Below, in pieces: positions 26,501-35,765 of a stretch of DNA of 64,000 bases; positions within the stretch are counted from its first letter, which is position 1; the number at the start of each line of letters is the position of its first letter. Source of the stretch: Synechocystis sp. PCC 7509 (GTDB lineage Bacteria; Cyanobacteriota; Cyanobacteriia; Cyanobacteriales; Chroococcidiopsidaceae); contig NZ_ALVU02000001.1 of NCBI RefSeq assembly GCF_000332075.2, positions 806,001 through 870,000 of the forward strand, in the 5' to 3' direction. A program made the translations under genes and the position numbers. The notes beneath the pieces were generated by a model. It had not been told where the DNA came from and did not search any database. It worked only from the letters and a program-made list of their open reading frames with translations.

Positions 26501-27349
26501 GTTTTTAAGTTCTCTAGCGATCGCCAATGCTTGCTGATAGTAGTCTAGCGCTTGGACATAATTGCTTTGACCGCGATAAGCTTCGCCGATATTATTTAAT
26601 AGAATGGCGACAAGAGGCTTGTTGTTATTGCGACGGGCGATCGCCAAGGCTTGTTGTAAAGTTGTTAAAGCTGCTTTAAATTCTCCTCGGTTTAGCTGTT
26701 CTCTACTCGTTTGTGCCAAAGTTGTTAAATCTCCACTTCCACCAACGGTAGGAGTTTCTGGACTTTGGGATGCCAGTAATTTAAAGGAATTTAAAAACCT
26801 ATTAGTATCTTGAGCAAGAATTAATTTTGGATTTGGCGATACAACTATTTGCTGATATAAACGTTTTTTTACCCAGTACATTCTCACTTTGTAAGTTAAC
26901 TTGTCCAAGTCTACGAACTCAATTTCTTTACCAACGTAGCCATTTAAGGTAATAGGGCGCTCTTTTAGTAACTTACCTTTGCCTACCACACCATCGCGTA
27001 CAGATTTGAGCAATTCGTCTATTTGCTGAGAATTAAAATCCTTGGGAATATTCGGAAAATCCGCATAACTAACTCCGTAAGTACCCTCTTTCGATTCAAC
27101 AAAAAAATTGTATAAAGTACCAGAAGTTGCTTCCCTACCCACAGACTCTGTAGTTTCTTTAGGTTCACCGGGCAATGAAACTACAAATCCTCCGACTTTT
27201 GCCGTAAATTCTTGCCAATTTGCCGAATTAATATTAGTCTGAGCTTGGGCGCTAGAGTTGTTACTATTTATCAATAAAAAGGAAGAAAAAGACAAAAGTA
27301 AGGTAGTAGCAATAATAGATTTGCTAAATTTATTTATGTAAGGGTGCAT
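23522..27349 (-). CDS. Secreted TPR-CHAT protein
   Basis: 1275 residues from an ATG. A signal peptide (residues about 10-36) is followed by a small beta domain (about 42-180, GGFVVSLPGEPKETTES), then about 15 complete kinesin-light-chain-type 40-residue TPRs (about 215-850; recurring LNNIGLVYxxQGxYxxAL). A CHAT protease domain fills about 900-1275. The catalytic pair is His1143 (ATHG) and Cys1188 (SACNTG). CHAT proteases are caspase-like and include HetF and the craspase effector. The export signal is odd for a protease usually cytoplasmic. Gene order places it just upstream of the cyanobacteriochrome kinase, but 136 nt separate them. Confidence 0.88.
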   Translation of the reverse strand: MHPYINKFSKSIIATTLLLSFSSFLLINSNNSSAQAQTNINSANWQEFTAKVGGFVVSLPGEPKETTESVGREATSGTLYNFFVESKEGTYGVSYADFPNIPKDFNSQQIDELLKSVRDGVVGKGKLLKERPITLNGYVGKEIEFVDLDKLTYKVRMYWVKKRLYQQIVVSPNPKLILAQDTNRFLNSFKLLASQSPETPTVGGSGDLTTLAQTSREQLNRGEFKAALTTLQQALAIARRNNNKPLVAILLNNIGEAYRGQSNYVQALDYYQQALAIARELKNKSEEGIVITNIGSVYQSQGNYVQALKFAEQGLAIHKETKNRVLAGTTLNNIGLIHYSRGDYAPALVSLQQALAIHKETKNRAEEGTTLNNIGLVYTSQGQYAKALETYQQALVLHEAVGNKSIVGTTLNNIGLIYYSRSQYPQALDSFQQAVKISREFGNRSLEAISLNNIGLAYTATGEYAQALAAYQPAIETARAIGDKSAVAQLLISIGLVYANQSQYAQALSSYQQGLQVAKEIGDKAIEVNIVYSIGDIYLNQSQYAQALESYKQALVLAKALGNPAIEGQIYGGMGLVYTYRGEYTQALESFNQGLAIYKKVGSPAGESRTLNNIGLVYQGQSRYAEAIAVYEQSLKIVKAIGDKAGESVSLGNIGLLYESIGQYDKSLQSLQSALKISQVLGNRSSEGTILTNIGNVYLRYEDYDRALQTYEQALAILEKVGNRAGVGTLLNNIGEVNRRQGDYAKAIASYEKGLIITKVVGNRAIEGTTLNNIGEVSRLQGNYDQALKSYQQALTILQQVNNRSGEGQTLTNIGYTLFKAGKLEAAQQSLEKAIAIIESLRPGLSDANKVSIFDTQSGIYSILQQILVGRNQPEAALETSERGRARAFLELLAKKVAPQSAESVPLPNIKQIRQIAQQQKATLVEYSLIFDEFKVEGKTQIRESELYIWVVKPTGEVVFRRSDLKPLWQQKNNSLSNLVNNSRQAIPGRSRSSLQQLYQLLIQPIADQLPTNPSARVVFIPQGSLFLVPFPALQQANGKYLIEQHTILTSPSIQLLAVTHGRKRLASNQNRGATVVGNPTMPKVAPELGLAPVQLASLPAAEIEAKAIAPLLKTQAITGANATKAAIVAKLPGSRIVHLATHGLLDDVRGLGSAIALAPSGKDNGLFTAEEILDLKLDADLVVMSACNTGRGQITGDGIIGLSRSWISAGVSSVIVSLWLVPDESTSTLMTNFYQNMQKDPDKAQALRQAMLNTMKQNPNPRDWAAFTLIGEAE

Positions 27350-27489
27350 ATATCAATTTTCTATGTCTTTAGTTAGAGTTTTAATTATCTAGTTATAGCT
27401 TTTCGTTGGGACAATTCTTAAAAATACATTTAAACGGCTGTAGAAATAACTGATATATTGCAAAAGCAAAGAACACCGGTTTTAAAGCT

Positions 27490-27978
27490 GTGAAAGCAAT
27501 TTATCCTGGAAGTTTCGACCCCATTACCCTAGGACACCTAGATATTATTGAGCGTGGCTGTCGAGTATTTGAGCAGGTAATTGTCGCCGTGCTGAGAAAT
27601 CCCCACAAAACGCCTTTATTTAGCGTCCAAGAACGTTTAGGGCAAATTCGCCAATCTACCCAACATTTGCCTAATGTAGAGGTAGACAGCTTTGAAGGTT
27701 TGACTGTAAACTATGCCCAAATGCGGCAAGCACAAGTTTTGCTACGGGGTTTACGAGCGCTTTCAGATTTTGAAGTTGAGTTACAAATGTCTCACACCAA
27801 CAACACCCTTTCTAGGGAAATAGAAACAGTGTTTCTGGCAACTTCCAATGAGTATAGTTTTTTAAGTAGCAGTCAAGTCAAAGAAATTGCCAGGTTTGGT
27901 GGCTGTGTCGATCATCTTGTCCCCCAGCACGTCGCAATAGAACTCTACCGATGTCACGAAAAGAATCACCTAAAATAG
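27490..27978 (+). CDS. coaD: Phosphopantetheine adenylyltransferase
   Basis: 162 residues from GTG 27490. CoaD transfers AMP from ATP to 4'-phosphopantetheine, the penultimate step to coenzyme A. Signature elements are [21 protein letters not shown] at the N-terminus (nucleotidyltransferase HxGH type, T-x-G-H), [15 protein letters not shown] in the middle and [18 protein letters not shown] near the end. Length is normal. It overlaps the next gene by 28 nt in another frame. Confidence 0.95.
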   Translation: MKAIYPGSFDPITLGHLDIIERGCRVFEQVIVAVLRNPHKTPLFSVQERLGQIRQSTQHLPNVEVDSFEGLTVNYAQMRQAQVLLRGLRALSDFEVELQMSHTNNTLSREIETVFLATSNEYSFLSSSQVKEIARFGGCVDHLVPQHVAIELYRCHEKNHLK

Positions 27979-28631
27979 ACTCCAACCAAAACCCTCAAAA
28001 TCCTACCGTAGAACCGCCTTCTACTGGCAGTCAAAGCATGGATATTCAGCAAGAATTAAACCGCGTAGAGGAGATAGTGCTTGCTAGTCCAAATATTCCC
28101 TTAACGCGGCGCACTCTAGTAGATGAAGAACGCTTGCTAGATCAGTTAGATATAGTGCGAGTAAATTTACCAGGGGCTTTCGAGGAAGCCAAAGCCATTG
28201 TCAAACAAAAAAAAGAAATTATTTTACAGGCACAATTAGAAGCGGAGCAAATTGTTGAAACAGCAAAAATTAGAGCCGAGCGGATACTGAATGAAACTGA
28301 GATTTTGCGTCAAGCACACCACGAGGCTACATTGCTACAAAGTCAAGTACAGCAAGAGTGCGAACTTGCTTTAGAGCAAAACCAAATCGAAGTTGAGCAA
28401 GCACGTCTGCAACTAGCTCAAGAATTGGAACAAATGCACAATAAAGCAGTTACTGAAGCGCAAGAAATACAGCAAGGAGCAGATGCTTACGCCGATACCG
28501 CGCTTGAAGGTATCGAGCAACAATTACACGATATGCTACGAGTGATTCAAAATGGACGAAAACAGTTGCAACCAAAAGGAGAGTTGATAGACAAAGAGGA
28601 GATTGAGGCAAAAGAAAATTTTGAATTTTGA
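27951..28631 (+). CDS. DivIVA-like coiled-coil protein
   Basis: 226 residues from an ATG inside the end of coaD. After a disordered polar leader (residues 1-30), a short alpha segment [18 protein letters not shown] precedes a long heptad-patterned coiled coil (about 60-200, [20 protein letters not shown]). It ends in an acidic tail. The arrangement resembles cyanobacterial proteins annotated DivIVA-like or F0-b-like that follow coaD. A structural or cell-division role is possible but not shown. Confidence 0.6.
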   Translation: MSRKESPKIDSNQNPQNPTVEPPSTGSQSMDIQQELNRVEEIVLASPNIPLTRRTLVDEERLLDQLDIVRVNLPGAFEEAKAIVKQKKEIILQAQLEAEQIVETAKIRAERILNETEILRQAHHEATLLQSQVQQECELALEQNQIEVEQARLQLAQELEQMHNKAVTEAQEIQQGADAYADTALEGIEQQLHDMLRVIQNGRKQLQPKGELIDKEEIEAKENFEF

Positions 28632-28648
28632 TTGGTGGAGGGTATCAT

Positions 28649-30073
28649 TTATCGATGCCATTTTGAGCCATCAGCACTATCAATAACAGTAATTCCTTGT
28701 TCTAATAATTGGTTGCGAATTTGGTCAGACTTGGCAAAATCTTTAGACTTACGCGCGAAGTCTCTTTGTACCAACAACTCCTCAATCTCCTTGTCACTCA
28801 AACCTTTAACTACTACATCCTCCTGAGCTTCTAATCCCAAAACCTCCGCCAATTTAACTAAGGTATTCCACATTGCTTGTAGTTGCTTCGGCGGTGTAAC
28901 CGTATTTCCCTGATGAACTAAAATATTGCCTTCTCTCTGCAAATCTTTGGCAATTTCAAACAGCACTGATAACCCGCTAGAGAAGTTAAAATCTTCATTT
29001 ACCGCCGCTTGAAAGCGATCTACAGCCTCCGAAACCGCCACGCCATTACTTGACCAGCCTAATTGTTTGCCGTACCTTGTGCCAAATAGCAGCCCCTCTT
29101 TAAGAGTTTCCCAGCCATTGTTAGCAGATTCTAAAGCGCGATCGCTAAAGTCAATCGGTTTGCGGTAATGTGCCATCAAAACAAATAATCTCACCGCCAT
29201 TGGATCTGTGGGACGATCTAATAATTCTCGGATAGTAATAAAATTGCCCAAAGATTTAGACATTTTTTCATCATCTACCGTCACCATGCCGTTATGCAGC
29301 CAGTAATTTGCTAAAGGCTTACCTGTAACAGCTTCCGATTGAGCAATTTCGTTTTCGTGGTGGGGAAAAATCAAGTCTGCGCCCCCAGCGTGAATGTCTA
29401 TAGTGTCACCTAGGCGATCGCGCACCATTGCCGAACATTCTATATGCCAACCCGGTCTTCCTGCACCCCAGGGCGACTCCCAAGCAGGTTCTCCGGGGTT
29501 TGCAGCCTTCCACAGGGCAAAATCAAAGGGATATTGTTTTTTACTGGCTTCTGCGTCTTCTAATCGCCCACTAGCTCCCGCTTGCGAATCCTCTAACTTT
29601 CGTCCTGAAAGCTTCCCATACTCCGCAAACGAGCGAACTTTGTAATAAACATCTCCCCCAGAAGCGTAAGCATAATCTTTTTGTTCTAGTTCGTGAATTA
29701 ATCTTTTTATCCCGTCTATAGTGTGAGTTGCGCGGGGATACTCATCGGCTTCCTTGATATTTAACCGCGCCATATCTTCAAAGTATGCTTGTATATAGCG
29801 CTCTGCGACCTCCTCCATTGAGGAATTTTCTTTTCTTGCGCGGTTAAGAATTTTGTCATCAATATCGGTAAAATTTTGCACGTACCGCACTTTATAGCCC
29901 AAAAATTGCAGATAGCGGCGCACTACATCCCAAACAATACAAGCTCGCGCATGACCCAGATGGCAGTAATCGTATACTGTTACGCCGCAATAGTACATTT
30001 TAACGGTGTTGGATGCGATCGCCTTAAATTCTTCTTGGCGGCGAGTTAGGGTGTTATATATTTTTAAAGTCAT
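28649..30073 (-). CDS. cysS: Cysteinyl-tRNA synthetase
   Basis: 474 residues from an ATG. Class I synthetase attaching cysteine to tRNA-Cys. Zinc ligand C29 lies in YYCGVTVYDYCHLGHARA, the HIGH-like motif is HLGH (38-41), other zinc residues appear in HIECSAM and HENEIAQSE, and the KMSKS loop is KMSKSLGN. The C-terminal helical domain ends VQRDFARKSKDF and IRNQLLEQGITVID, standard for the family. The stop is 18 nt from the convergent coiled-coil gene. Confidence 0.96.
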   Translation of the reverse strand: MTLKIYNTLTRRQEEFKAIASNTVKMYYCGVTVYDYCHLGHARACIVWDVVRRYLQFLGYKVRYVQNFTDIDDKILNRARKENSSMEEVAERYIQAYFEDMARLNIKEADEYPRATHTIDGIKRLIHELEQKDYAYASGGDVYYKVRSFAEYGKLSGRKLEDSQAGASGRLEDAEASKKQYPFDFALWKAANPGEPAWESPWGAGRPGWHIECSAMVRDRLGDTIDIHAGGADLIFPHHENEIAQSEAVTGKPLANYWLHNGMVTVDDEKMSKSLGNFITIRELLDRPTDPMAVRLFVLMAHYRKPIDFSDRALESANNGWETLKEGLLFGTRYGKQLGWSSNGVAVSEAVDRFQAAVNEDFNFSSGLSVLFEIAKDLQREGNILVHQGNTVTPPKQLQAMWNTLVKLAEVLGLEAQEDVVVKGLSDKEIEELLVQRDFARKSKDFAKSDQIRNQLLEQGITVIDSADGSKWHR

Positions 30074-30212
30074 GGTCGAGCAATAAACAAATCAGCCGAT
30101 AAGCTAATAATAGGGGAGGAGGGCTGTTAGAAAAAAGCTAACATATAATGCTACTCGAAACACTCTCCACGTTGAAGCCTTATTTTTTGCCCTTTAGACA
30201 GCCGACGCAGCT

Positions 30213-31283
30213 ATGCAATCAGCAGTTAGTTCCGACCAATCTCAAGTAATGGATATCCAAAAACGCGGTTTGCCAGTGACAATTATTACTGGTTTTCTCG
30301 GTAGTGGCAAAACAACTTTACTCAATCATATTCTGACTAACCAAGAAGGTGTAAAAACCGCAGTTTTGGTAAATGAATTTGGTGAAATTGGCATCGACAA
30401 CGAGCTAATTGTCACCACTGGCGAAGATATGGTAGAGCTAAATAATGGTTGTATTTGCTGTACCATCAATAACGATTTAGTTGAAGCGGTTTACAAAGTT
30501 TTAGAGCGCCAAGAACAAATAGATTACTTAGTAGTAGAAACAACAGGACTTGCCGATCCTTTACCTGTAGCATTGACATTTTTAGGTACAGAGTTACGCG
30601 ATTTAACTCGCTTAGATTCAATCGTTACAGTAGTAGATGCAGCTAACTATAGTCTGGATTTATTTAACTCTGAAGCGGCTTTAAGTCAGATTCAGTACGG
30701 CGATATTATTTTGCTAAATAAAACTGATTTGGTAGATGAAGCCGATCTAGATTTATTAGAAGTAAAGATTCGGGACATTAAACAAGGTGCAAGGATTCTC
30801 CGCACTACCCGCAGCCAAGTATCGATTCCATTAATTTTAAGTGTGGGTTTGTTTGAATCGGATAAGTATTTTGAGGAAGAATCAAAAGCCGAACACAATC
30901 ACGATCATCATCACCACGATCATAATTGCGACGATCCCAGCCATGACCATTCTCATCACTTAGAAAATGATGGTTTTACGTCAATATCTTTTTTAAGCGA
31001 TAAGCCGCTTTCAATTCGTAAGTTTCAATACTTTCTTGATAACCAATTACCAGAAAATGTCTTCAGAGCCAAAGGAATTATGTGGTTTGAGGAAAGTTCT
31101 AAACGGCATATATTTCACCTCTGCGGTAAGCGGTTTAGTATTGATGACGAAGAATGGACAGGAGAACCTAAAAATCAATTAGTTCTAATTGGGCAAAATC
31201 TAGACCACGATGCTTTATTAGCGCAATTACAAAACTGTGTTGCTGTACCTTCAGCAACTCGCGGTAAAGGTTTCGGTAAGTAA
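30213..31283 (+). CDS. COG0523 (CobW/ZNG1-type) GTPase metallochaperone
   Basis: 356 residues from an ATG. The GTPase has P-loop TGFLGSGKTT (about 26-35), the metal-binding CxCC motif C80-I-C82-C83 in NNGCICCTINND, TTGLADP and NKTD. A His/Asp-rich loop (about 227-250, HDHHHHDHN) likely binds zinc or another divalent metal. A CobW_C domain closes the protein (about 260-345). COG0523 members deliver Zn, Co or Fe; the His loop favours a zinc chaperone, but B12 assembly cannot be excluded. It lies divergent from cysS. Confidence 0.88.
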   Translation: MQSAVSSDQSQVMDIQKRGLPVTIITGFLGSGKTTLLNHILTNQEGVKTAVLVNEFGEIGIDNELIVTTGEDMVELNNGCICCTINNDLVEAVYKVLERQEQIDYLVVETTGLADPLPVALTFLGTELRDLTRLDSIVTVVDAANYSLDLFNSEAALSQIQYGDIILLNKTDLVDEADLDLLEVKIRDIKQGARILRTTRSQVSIPLILSVGLFESDKYFEEESKAEHNHDHHHHDHNCDDPSHDHSHHLENDGFTSISFLSDKPLSIRKFQYFLDNQLPENVFRAKGIMWFEESSKRHIFHLCGKRFSIDDEEWTGEPKNQLVLIGQNLDHDALLAQLQNCVAVPSATRGKGFGK

Positions 31284-31294
31284 CCGTTTATTAA

Positions 31295-31325
31295 TGTGGA
31301 GACGTTGCAATGCAACGTCTCTACA
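31295..31325. repeat. Palindromic repeat (GACGTTGCA...TGCAACGTC)
   Basis: The 9-bp perfect core GACGTTGCA / TGCAACGTC extends to 15 pairs with one G-T. It lies between convergent genes (31283 and 31332) and could act as a bidirectional terminator. The sequence belongs to a palindrome type common in cyanobacterial genomes. Confidence 0.7.
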
Positions 31326-31331
31326 CGGGAT

Positions 31332-32387
31332 TTATGCTTGTTTAGCCAACCGCACGATCGCAACTCCTGCGCGATCGCCCATTATTTTTTCTTGGTCGTA
31401 ACCTAATACCAATTCCCAAGCTCTATCGGGGTAACGCTCGGCTAAAGGTAAAGATACATCAGTAAGCATCCATTGTCCGTGACGCTCATCTTCTCTAATG
31501 TGCAATTCCCAATAACCCATCGCTGCTTGAGACAATTCTAAACGTTGTGCGGCGGCTAAATAGTTGCGATAAGCGGCGGGCCCAGCAACTTCAAAGTACG
31601 TTAAACCGCCGTTGTAGCGCAGAAAATATATTTTCCGCTCCGTCATCAAAAAGTTATGGTTAGCGCAAGCCAAAACTTCCCAGGGGACTAAATCGAAGTA
31701 ATATTCAGGCTGGGTATTCATGCCAAATTCTTCTAGCATCTGAGCAAAATAGGTTGAATGCTTGCGAGACAAACGACCGTTGCCATATTCTTCAATTAGG
31801 ACGCGCATTAAAGTAGCGTGAACTTCATTAGCCGCACCGCCCATAATGCGAGAAAGACGGCTTCCTTCTACTAAGCCATCAAAAGATCCAATCGCTAACA
31901 CGTGACGATAACCAGCTTCGGTCATTTCTTCGCGCAAATAACGGCTATCTTCAGATATGGGCGGATTAAGATCGCCATCGCTTCTTGCAATTAAAGCCAG
32001 CTTTACATCTACTTTTTTAATTGCTTCTACATCTAGCTGGGATAACTCCCAGTTTTGCCAAGGTGTTTCGATTTTGTCGCGAACTTTATTTAAGTAGGGC
32101 GATCGCTCGTTGGTATAATGCCGCAAATCGTCGTACCAAAACAGTTGTAAGCGATTAATGCGGTAGAGGATGCGTTGCAAAAATAAGTGGGCGCGATCGT
32201 CTCCAGAAGCGCCGCTAAAGGCATTTTCTATAGCTTGGGCGATCGCATTATCGACAATACTTGCAAGTTCTGGTTGGGTTTCTAGCTTGCTGTCTAAGTC
32301 TTCTAAGTCGAGCAGGTGGATAAATTGCTGCTCGGCTTCATCGTAATTGATGGTATCAGCAATGGAAGTAACGATGTTGCTCTGCAT
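31332..32387 (-). CDS. Iron-containing redox enzyme (HDO-like)
   Basis: 351 residues from an ATG. The fold is helical. The core from about residue 160 shows a metal-ligand pattern of the heme-oxygenase-like diiron oxidase superfamily: NEVHATLMRVLIEEYGNG, then RKHSTYFAQMLEEFGM, and EDERHGQWM with HIREDERHG near the C-terminus. Members bind two irons and activate oxygen on varied small molecules; the substrate is not evident. N-terminal residues 1-100 are an extra helical region. It stands alone on the minus strand, convergent with the CobW-like gene. Confidence 0.7.
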   Translation of the reverse strand: MQSNIVTSIADTINYDEAEQQFIHLLDLEDLDSKLETQPELASIVDNAIAQAIENAFSGASGDDRAHLFLQRILYRINRLQLFWYDDLRHYTNERSPYLNKVRDKIETPWQNWELSQLDVEAIKKVDVKLALIARSDGDLNPPISEDSRYLREEMTEAGYRHVLAIGSFDGLVEGSRLSRIMGGAANEVHATLMRVLIEEYGNGRLSRKHSTYFAQMLEEFGMNTQPEYYFDLVPWEVLACANHNFLMTERKIYFLRYNGGLTYFEVAGPAAYRNYLAAAQRLELSQAAMGYWELHIREDERHGQWMLTDVSLPLAERYPDRAWELVLGYDQEKIMGDRAGVAIVRLAKQA

Positions 32388-32640
32388 TTAAAACATTTGT
32401 TTGTACTACTAACTACAATTTTGAGCCATTCAAGAAGCTAGTTACATCCACTTTGGAGGTATATACAGGCGACTTTATACACATTTTTCCGTAGAAACAG
32501 CCTTGACAACTGAATCTTTATATAGGGTTCAGTAAATTTTCTCTTGTTTCCAACTAGCAACGTTCGTTAGATTACTCTTTAAATTCTGCTGTCCTCAAGC
32601 TAAAAAATCTAACTGTAATTCGAGGAGACTACATTTTTGT

Positions 32641-32889
32641 ATGAGCGTAAATCAACTAAGTTTCAAAAGAAAGTTTGTAGCCGCCTTGATTGATGGAATT
32701 ATTTTAAATAGCGGCTTAGGCGTTATTTTAGCGATTATTTCAAATATTGCTAGTGATATTGCTTTACTCAATGCCTATGTAGGCAATGTTAATCTGGTTC
32801 TGAGTTTGGTCTACTTCGCCGCCTTAGATAGTATTCCTAAACAATTAAGAATTGGCAGCAGATTAGTTGAAACTAAAGTGTCAAAATAG
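32641..32889 (+). CDS. Short RDD-like membrane protein
   Basis: 82 residues from an ATG; AGGAG lies about 13 nt upstream. FKRKFVAALIDGIIL at the start matches the first helix of RDD-family proteins, and residues 50-72 form a second hydrophobic helix (VNLVLSLVYFAAL) followed by PKQLRIGSRLVETKV, which aligns with the RDD second half. The usual central loop and third helix are missing, so it is a shortened family member or a remnant. Function unknown. Confidence 0.5.
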   Translation: MSVNQLSFKRKFVAALIDGIILNSGLGVILAIISNIASDIALLNAYVGNVNLVLSLVYFAALDSIPKQLRIGSRLVETKVSK

Positions 32890-32940
32890 CAGAGTTTTTC
32901 AGTAGCTACAACCAAAACTAGCGATCGCCCATCAACGTAC

Positions 32941-32962
32941 TACAAGGGGTAAATCCCTTGTA
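32941..32962. terminator. 8-bp hairpin between convergent genes
   Basis: TACAAGGG / CCCTTGTA with a 6-nt loop lies between the RDD-like gene and the topoisomerase gene, which converge. No T-run follows, so function is uncertain. Confidence 0.35.
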
Positions 32963-33054
32963 ATCATAATCCAGCTATACAATCCAAGCCATATAATAGC
33001 CTTTGTCAGCCCGGTTAATTGCTTTTGGTGTTTTTACAAAGCCCATGTCCAAAC

Positions 33055-35538
33055 TTAACTTGATGGTAAAGGCAAAACATTAACGCTAACAATCTTCTCA
33101 TCGCCCTTAAGTTCAGAAATACGACTACCCGTACCTTCTTTACCCGTCACACTAATAGCACTAGCGGGCAATTGCAACAAGCGTTGATTGGTTGTCACCG
33201 CCAACAAGGCCGAAGTTGGAGCTAAAACTAAACTCACCACCCCATCAAACTTACTGGTAAAAGATATTGCTTGAGTGCCAATATCGCCGCGATTAGCCCG
33301 CCGCAGCGATCGCATTGGCATTTGTTTGGCATATCCTAGCTGCGTAAACAGCAATAAATTCTCCTCCGCATCAGCACCAGTAACGCCACCAACTAATTGT
33401 TCATTTTTCCGCAATCGTAAAGCTTGTAAGCCCATCGCCGTCCGTCCTAGAATCGGCAATTGCTCGTCATCAACCCTAAATCGGAGCAAACGCCCCGCCG
33501 CCGTAGCTAAAACTGCATCTTCTCCCGCTCCGGTAATTCGACAAGTCAATAAGCGATCGTCATCCTTAAACTTAATTGCCATCAAACCGCGACTGCTTAA
33601 ACCCGCCAAATCCTCCAAAGCCAAGCGTTTGATGCGCCCCAACTTTGTTAAAAGCACCATTTGCGCCTCATTATCTGGCAAAACAAACTGAGAAACGACA
33701 CTTTCGGTTGTATTAGGTAGCAAATTAATCAAGGGCGTACCTCGTCCCGATAAGCTGCGATTCGACAACAAAGGCACATCCCCCACCTTCACCGGGTAAA
33801 CTTTGCCGCCACTGGTTAGCACTACGAGGTCTTGCTTTGTATTTGCCTGGATTAGCTGCACTACGCAATCATTGTCCATCGTGCCATTAGTTTTTTTTGC
33901 CGTTTTCTGACCAAATACCTGCCTTCTTGCATACCCGCGCAAAGTAAATTCGACGATCGCCTTTTCACCCTGTTCTTCTTTCTGGGCGTTTTCGGCGTTT
34001 AGGCGCTGGTTTTTTTCCTTTTCTGCCTGCAACATCTGTTCGTTGACAAACTTAGTCCGCCGCTCATCCCCATACTTGCGTTTAAGAGTGCGTAAATCTT
34101 TTTTCAACGCCTTCAATAACTCGCGGCGATCACTTAATAGCCTTTGTAAGCCGGTAATTTCTGCACTTAAACGCTCAAATTCTGCCTTTAAATTCTGCTT
34201 TTCTAAACCTGTCAATCGACGCAAAGGCATAGCCAGCACAGAGTCCGCTTGAATTTCACTTAAACCAATAAGACTTTGCAGCCCCATTTTTGCCGTGCTG
34301 CCATCCGCCGCTTGACGCAAAATATCAATAACTTCATCCAATCTTGCCAACGCCTGATTTAACCCTTCAACAATATGAATTCGCCCTTGAGCTTCCTCCA
34401 ATTGGTGGGAGTAGCGACGATTAAGGGTTTGTTCGCGGAACTTTAAAAACTCCTGCAATAGTTGCCTTAAATTTAACTGTCGTGGTTGTCCCTCCACGAT
34501 CGCCAGCATAATCGCCCCAAAATTTATTTGTAAAGCCGTTTGCTGATATAAGCTTTGCAGTACCGCATAAGAGTTGGCATCGCGCCGTAGTTCAATTACT
34601 ACTCTCATCCCTTCGCGATCGCTTTCATCGCGGATATCGGAAATTCCTTCTAGTTTTGCCCCATTAACTAATTCCGCCATTTTCTCAATCCAAGCGGCTT
34701 TATTTACCTGGTAAGGCAACTCGGTAACGACAATTGCTGTCCGCCGCCGAGTATTTTTTGTCGCCGGGATTTCTTCAATTGCCGCCACTCCTCGCAGAAC
34801 AATACTACCGCGTCCGGTGGTGTAAGCTTCTTTAATGCCACCAATACCCACAATTTCGCCCCCAGTGGGAAAATCGGGACCTGGAACTAACTCTAATAGC
34901 TTTTCTTCTGTTAATTCTGGCTGATCGATTAAGGCAATTAAACCATCTACTACTTCCCCCAAATTGTGGGGGGGAATATTTGTTGCCATCCCAACAGCAA
35001 TTCCCGCACAGCCATTTAACAGTAATACAGGCAGTTGGGCAGGTAATACCGTAGGTTCTTGCTGAGAATTGTCAAAATTACTAATAAATTCAACCGTTTC
35101 CTCGCCAATATCCGCCAACATTGCCTCGTGACTCATGGGCGATAACCGAGTTTCGGTATAGCGCATCGCCGCCGGGGGATCGTTATCTACCGAGCCAAAA
35201 TTGCCATGTCCTGCTAACAGTGGATAGCGGCTAGAAAAGTCTTGTACTAGCCTAACTAACGCCTCGTAGACTGATTGATCGCCATGGGGGTGATATTTGC
35301 CCAGTACGTCCCCTACTACCCGCGCACACTTACGATAGGGGCGATCGGGAGTCAAACCCAATTCGTGCATTGCGTACAATATCCGGCGGTGGACGGGCTT
35401 TAAGCCATCACGGACATCGGGCAACGCTCGCCCGACAATTACACTCATGGCATATTCAAGATAAGACCGTTGCATTTCTGTATGCAGGGCGGTGGCGATC
35501 ACCTGTCCCGTTGAGAGAAGGTTTAACTGTTTTGCCAT
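33055..35538 (-). CDS. Type IIA topoisomerase subunit A (GyrA/ParC paralogue)
   Basis: 827 residues from an ATG. The breakage-reunion domain has [31 protein letters not shown] and the catalytic tyrosine Y127 in AAMRYTETR. Beta-pinwheel repeats form the C-terminal third. Cyanobacteria usually carry two subunit-A genes; the position of the GyrA box here reads [13 protein letters not shown], not the QRRGGKG consensus needed for DNA wrapping, so ParC-like (topo IV) activity is more likely. The partner ParE/GyrB gene is outside the window. Confidence 0.85.
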   Translation of the reverse strand: MAKQLNLLSTGQVIATALHTEMQRSYLEYAMSVIVGRALPDVRDGLKPVHRRILYAMHELGLTPDRPYRKCARVVGDVLGKYHPHGDQSVYEALVRLVQDFSSRYPLLAGHGNFGSVDNDPPAAMRYTETRLSPMSHEAMLADIGEETVEFISNFDNSQQEPTVLPAQLPVLLLNGCAGIAVGMATNIPPHNLGEVVDGLIALIDQPELTEEKLLELVPGPDFPTGGEIVGIGGIKEAYTTGRGSIVLRGVAAIEEIPATKNTRRRTAIVVTELPYQVNKAAWIEKMAELVNGAKLEGISDIRDESDREGMRVVIELRRDANSYAVLQSLYQQTALQINFGAIMLAIVEGQPRQLNLRQLLQEFLKFREQTLNRRYSHQLEEAQGRIHIVEGLNQALARLDEVIDILRQAADGSTAKMGLQSLIGLSEIQADSVLAMPLRRLTGLEKQNLKAEFERLSAEITGLQRLLSDRRELLKALKKDLRTLKRKYGDERRTKFVNEQMLQAEKEKNQRLNAENAQKEEQGEKAIVEFTLRGYARRQVFGQKTAKKTNGTMDNDCVVQLIQANTKQDLVVLTSGGKVYPVKVGDVPLLSNRSLSGRGTPLINLLPNTTESVVSQFVLPDNEAQMVLLTKLGRIKRLALEDLAGLSSRGLMAIKFKDDDRLLTCRITGAGEDAVLATAAGRLLRFRVDDEQLPILGRTAMGLQALRLRKNEQLVGGVTGADAEENLLLFTQLGYAKQMPMRSLRRANRGDIGTQAISFTSKFDGVVSLVLAPTSALLAVTTNQRLLQLPASAISVTGKEGTGSRISELKGDEKIVSVNVLPLPSS

Positions 35539-35765
35539 GAGGTTTTCCTGTCTAGATATAAAAGAGATGTTGAGACTAAGTTAAGAAGTTGGATGAATTA
35601 CTTTTGACTTTCTACAAGCGTAAGTTGTAGGGTAATCCGCAGGAGGAATTTTGGGGACGCACTTAAAGAAGTAAATTATTCTATTTTTAGGATGCGTTAA
35701 TTTTAGTTATAGCTTCAACATTTTTAACTACGAGCATTTGATAGCTTGCTTGCGCCCAATAAAGT

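Noticed and set aside
23522-27349. Tandem DNA repeats, possible CRISPR or minisatellite
   Set aside because: The periodicity is 40 codons (120 nt) of TPR protein repeats with divergent DNA, so it is protein-level repetition and not a CRISPR array.
33275-33691. 138-residue ORF on the plus strand
   Set aside because: It is antisense to the well-conserved topoisomerase A gene and has Ser/Arg/Lys-rich shadow composition.
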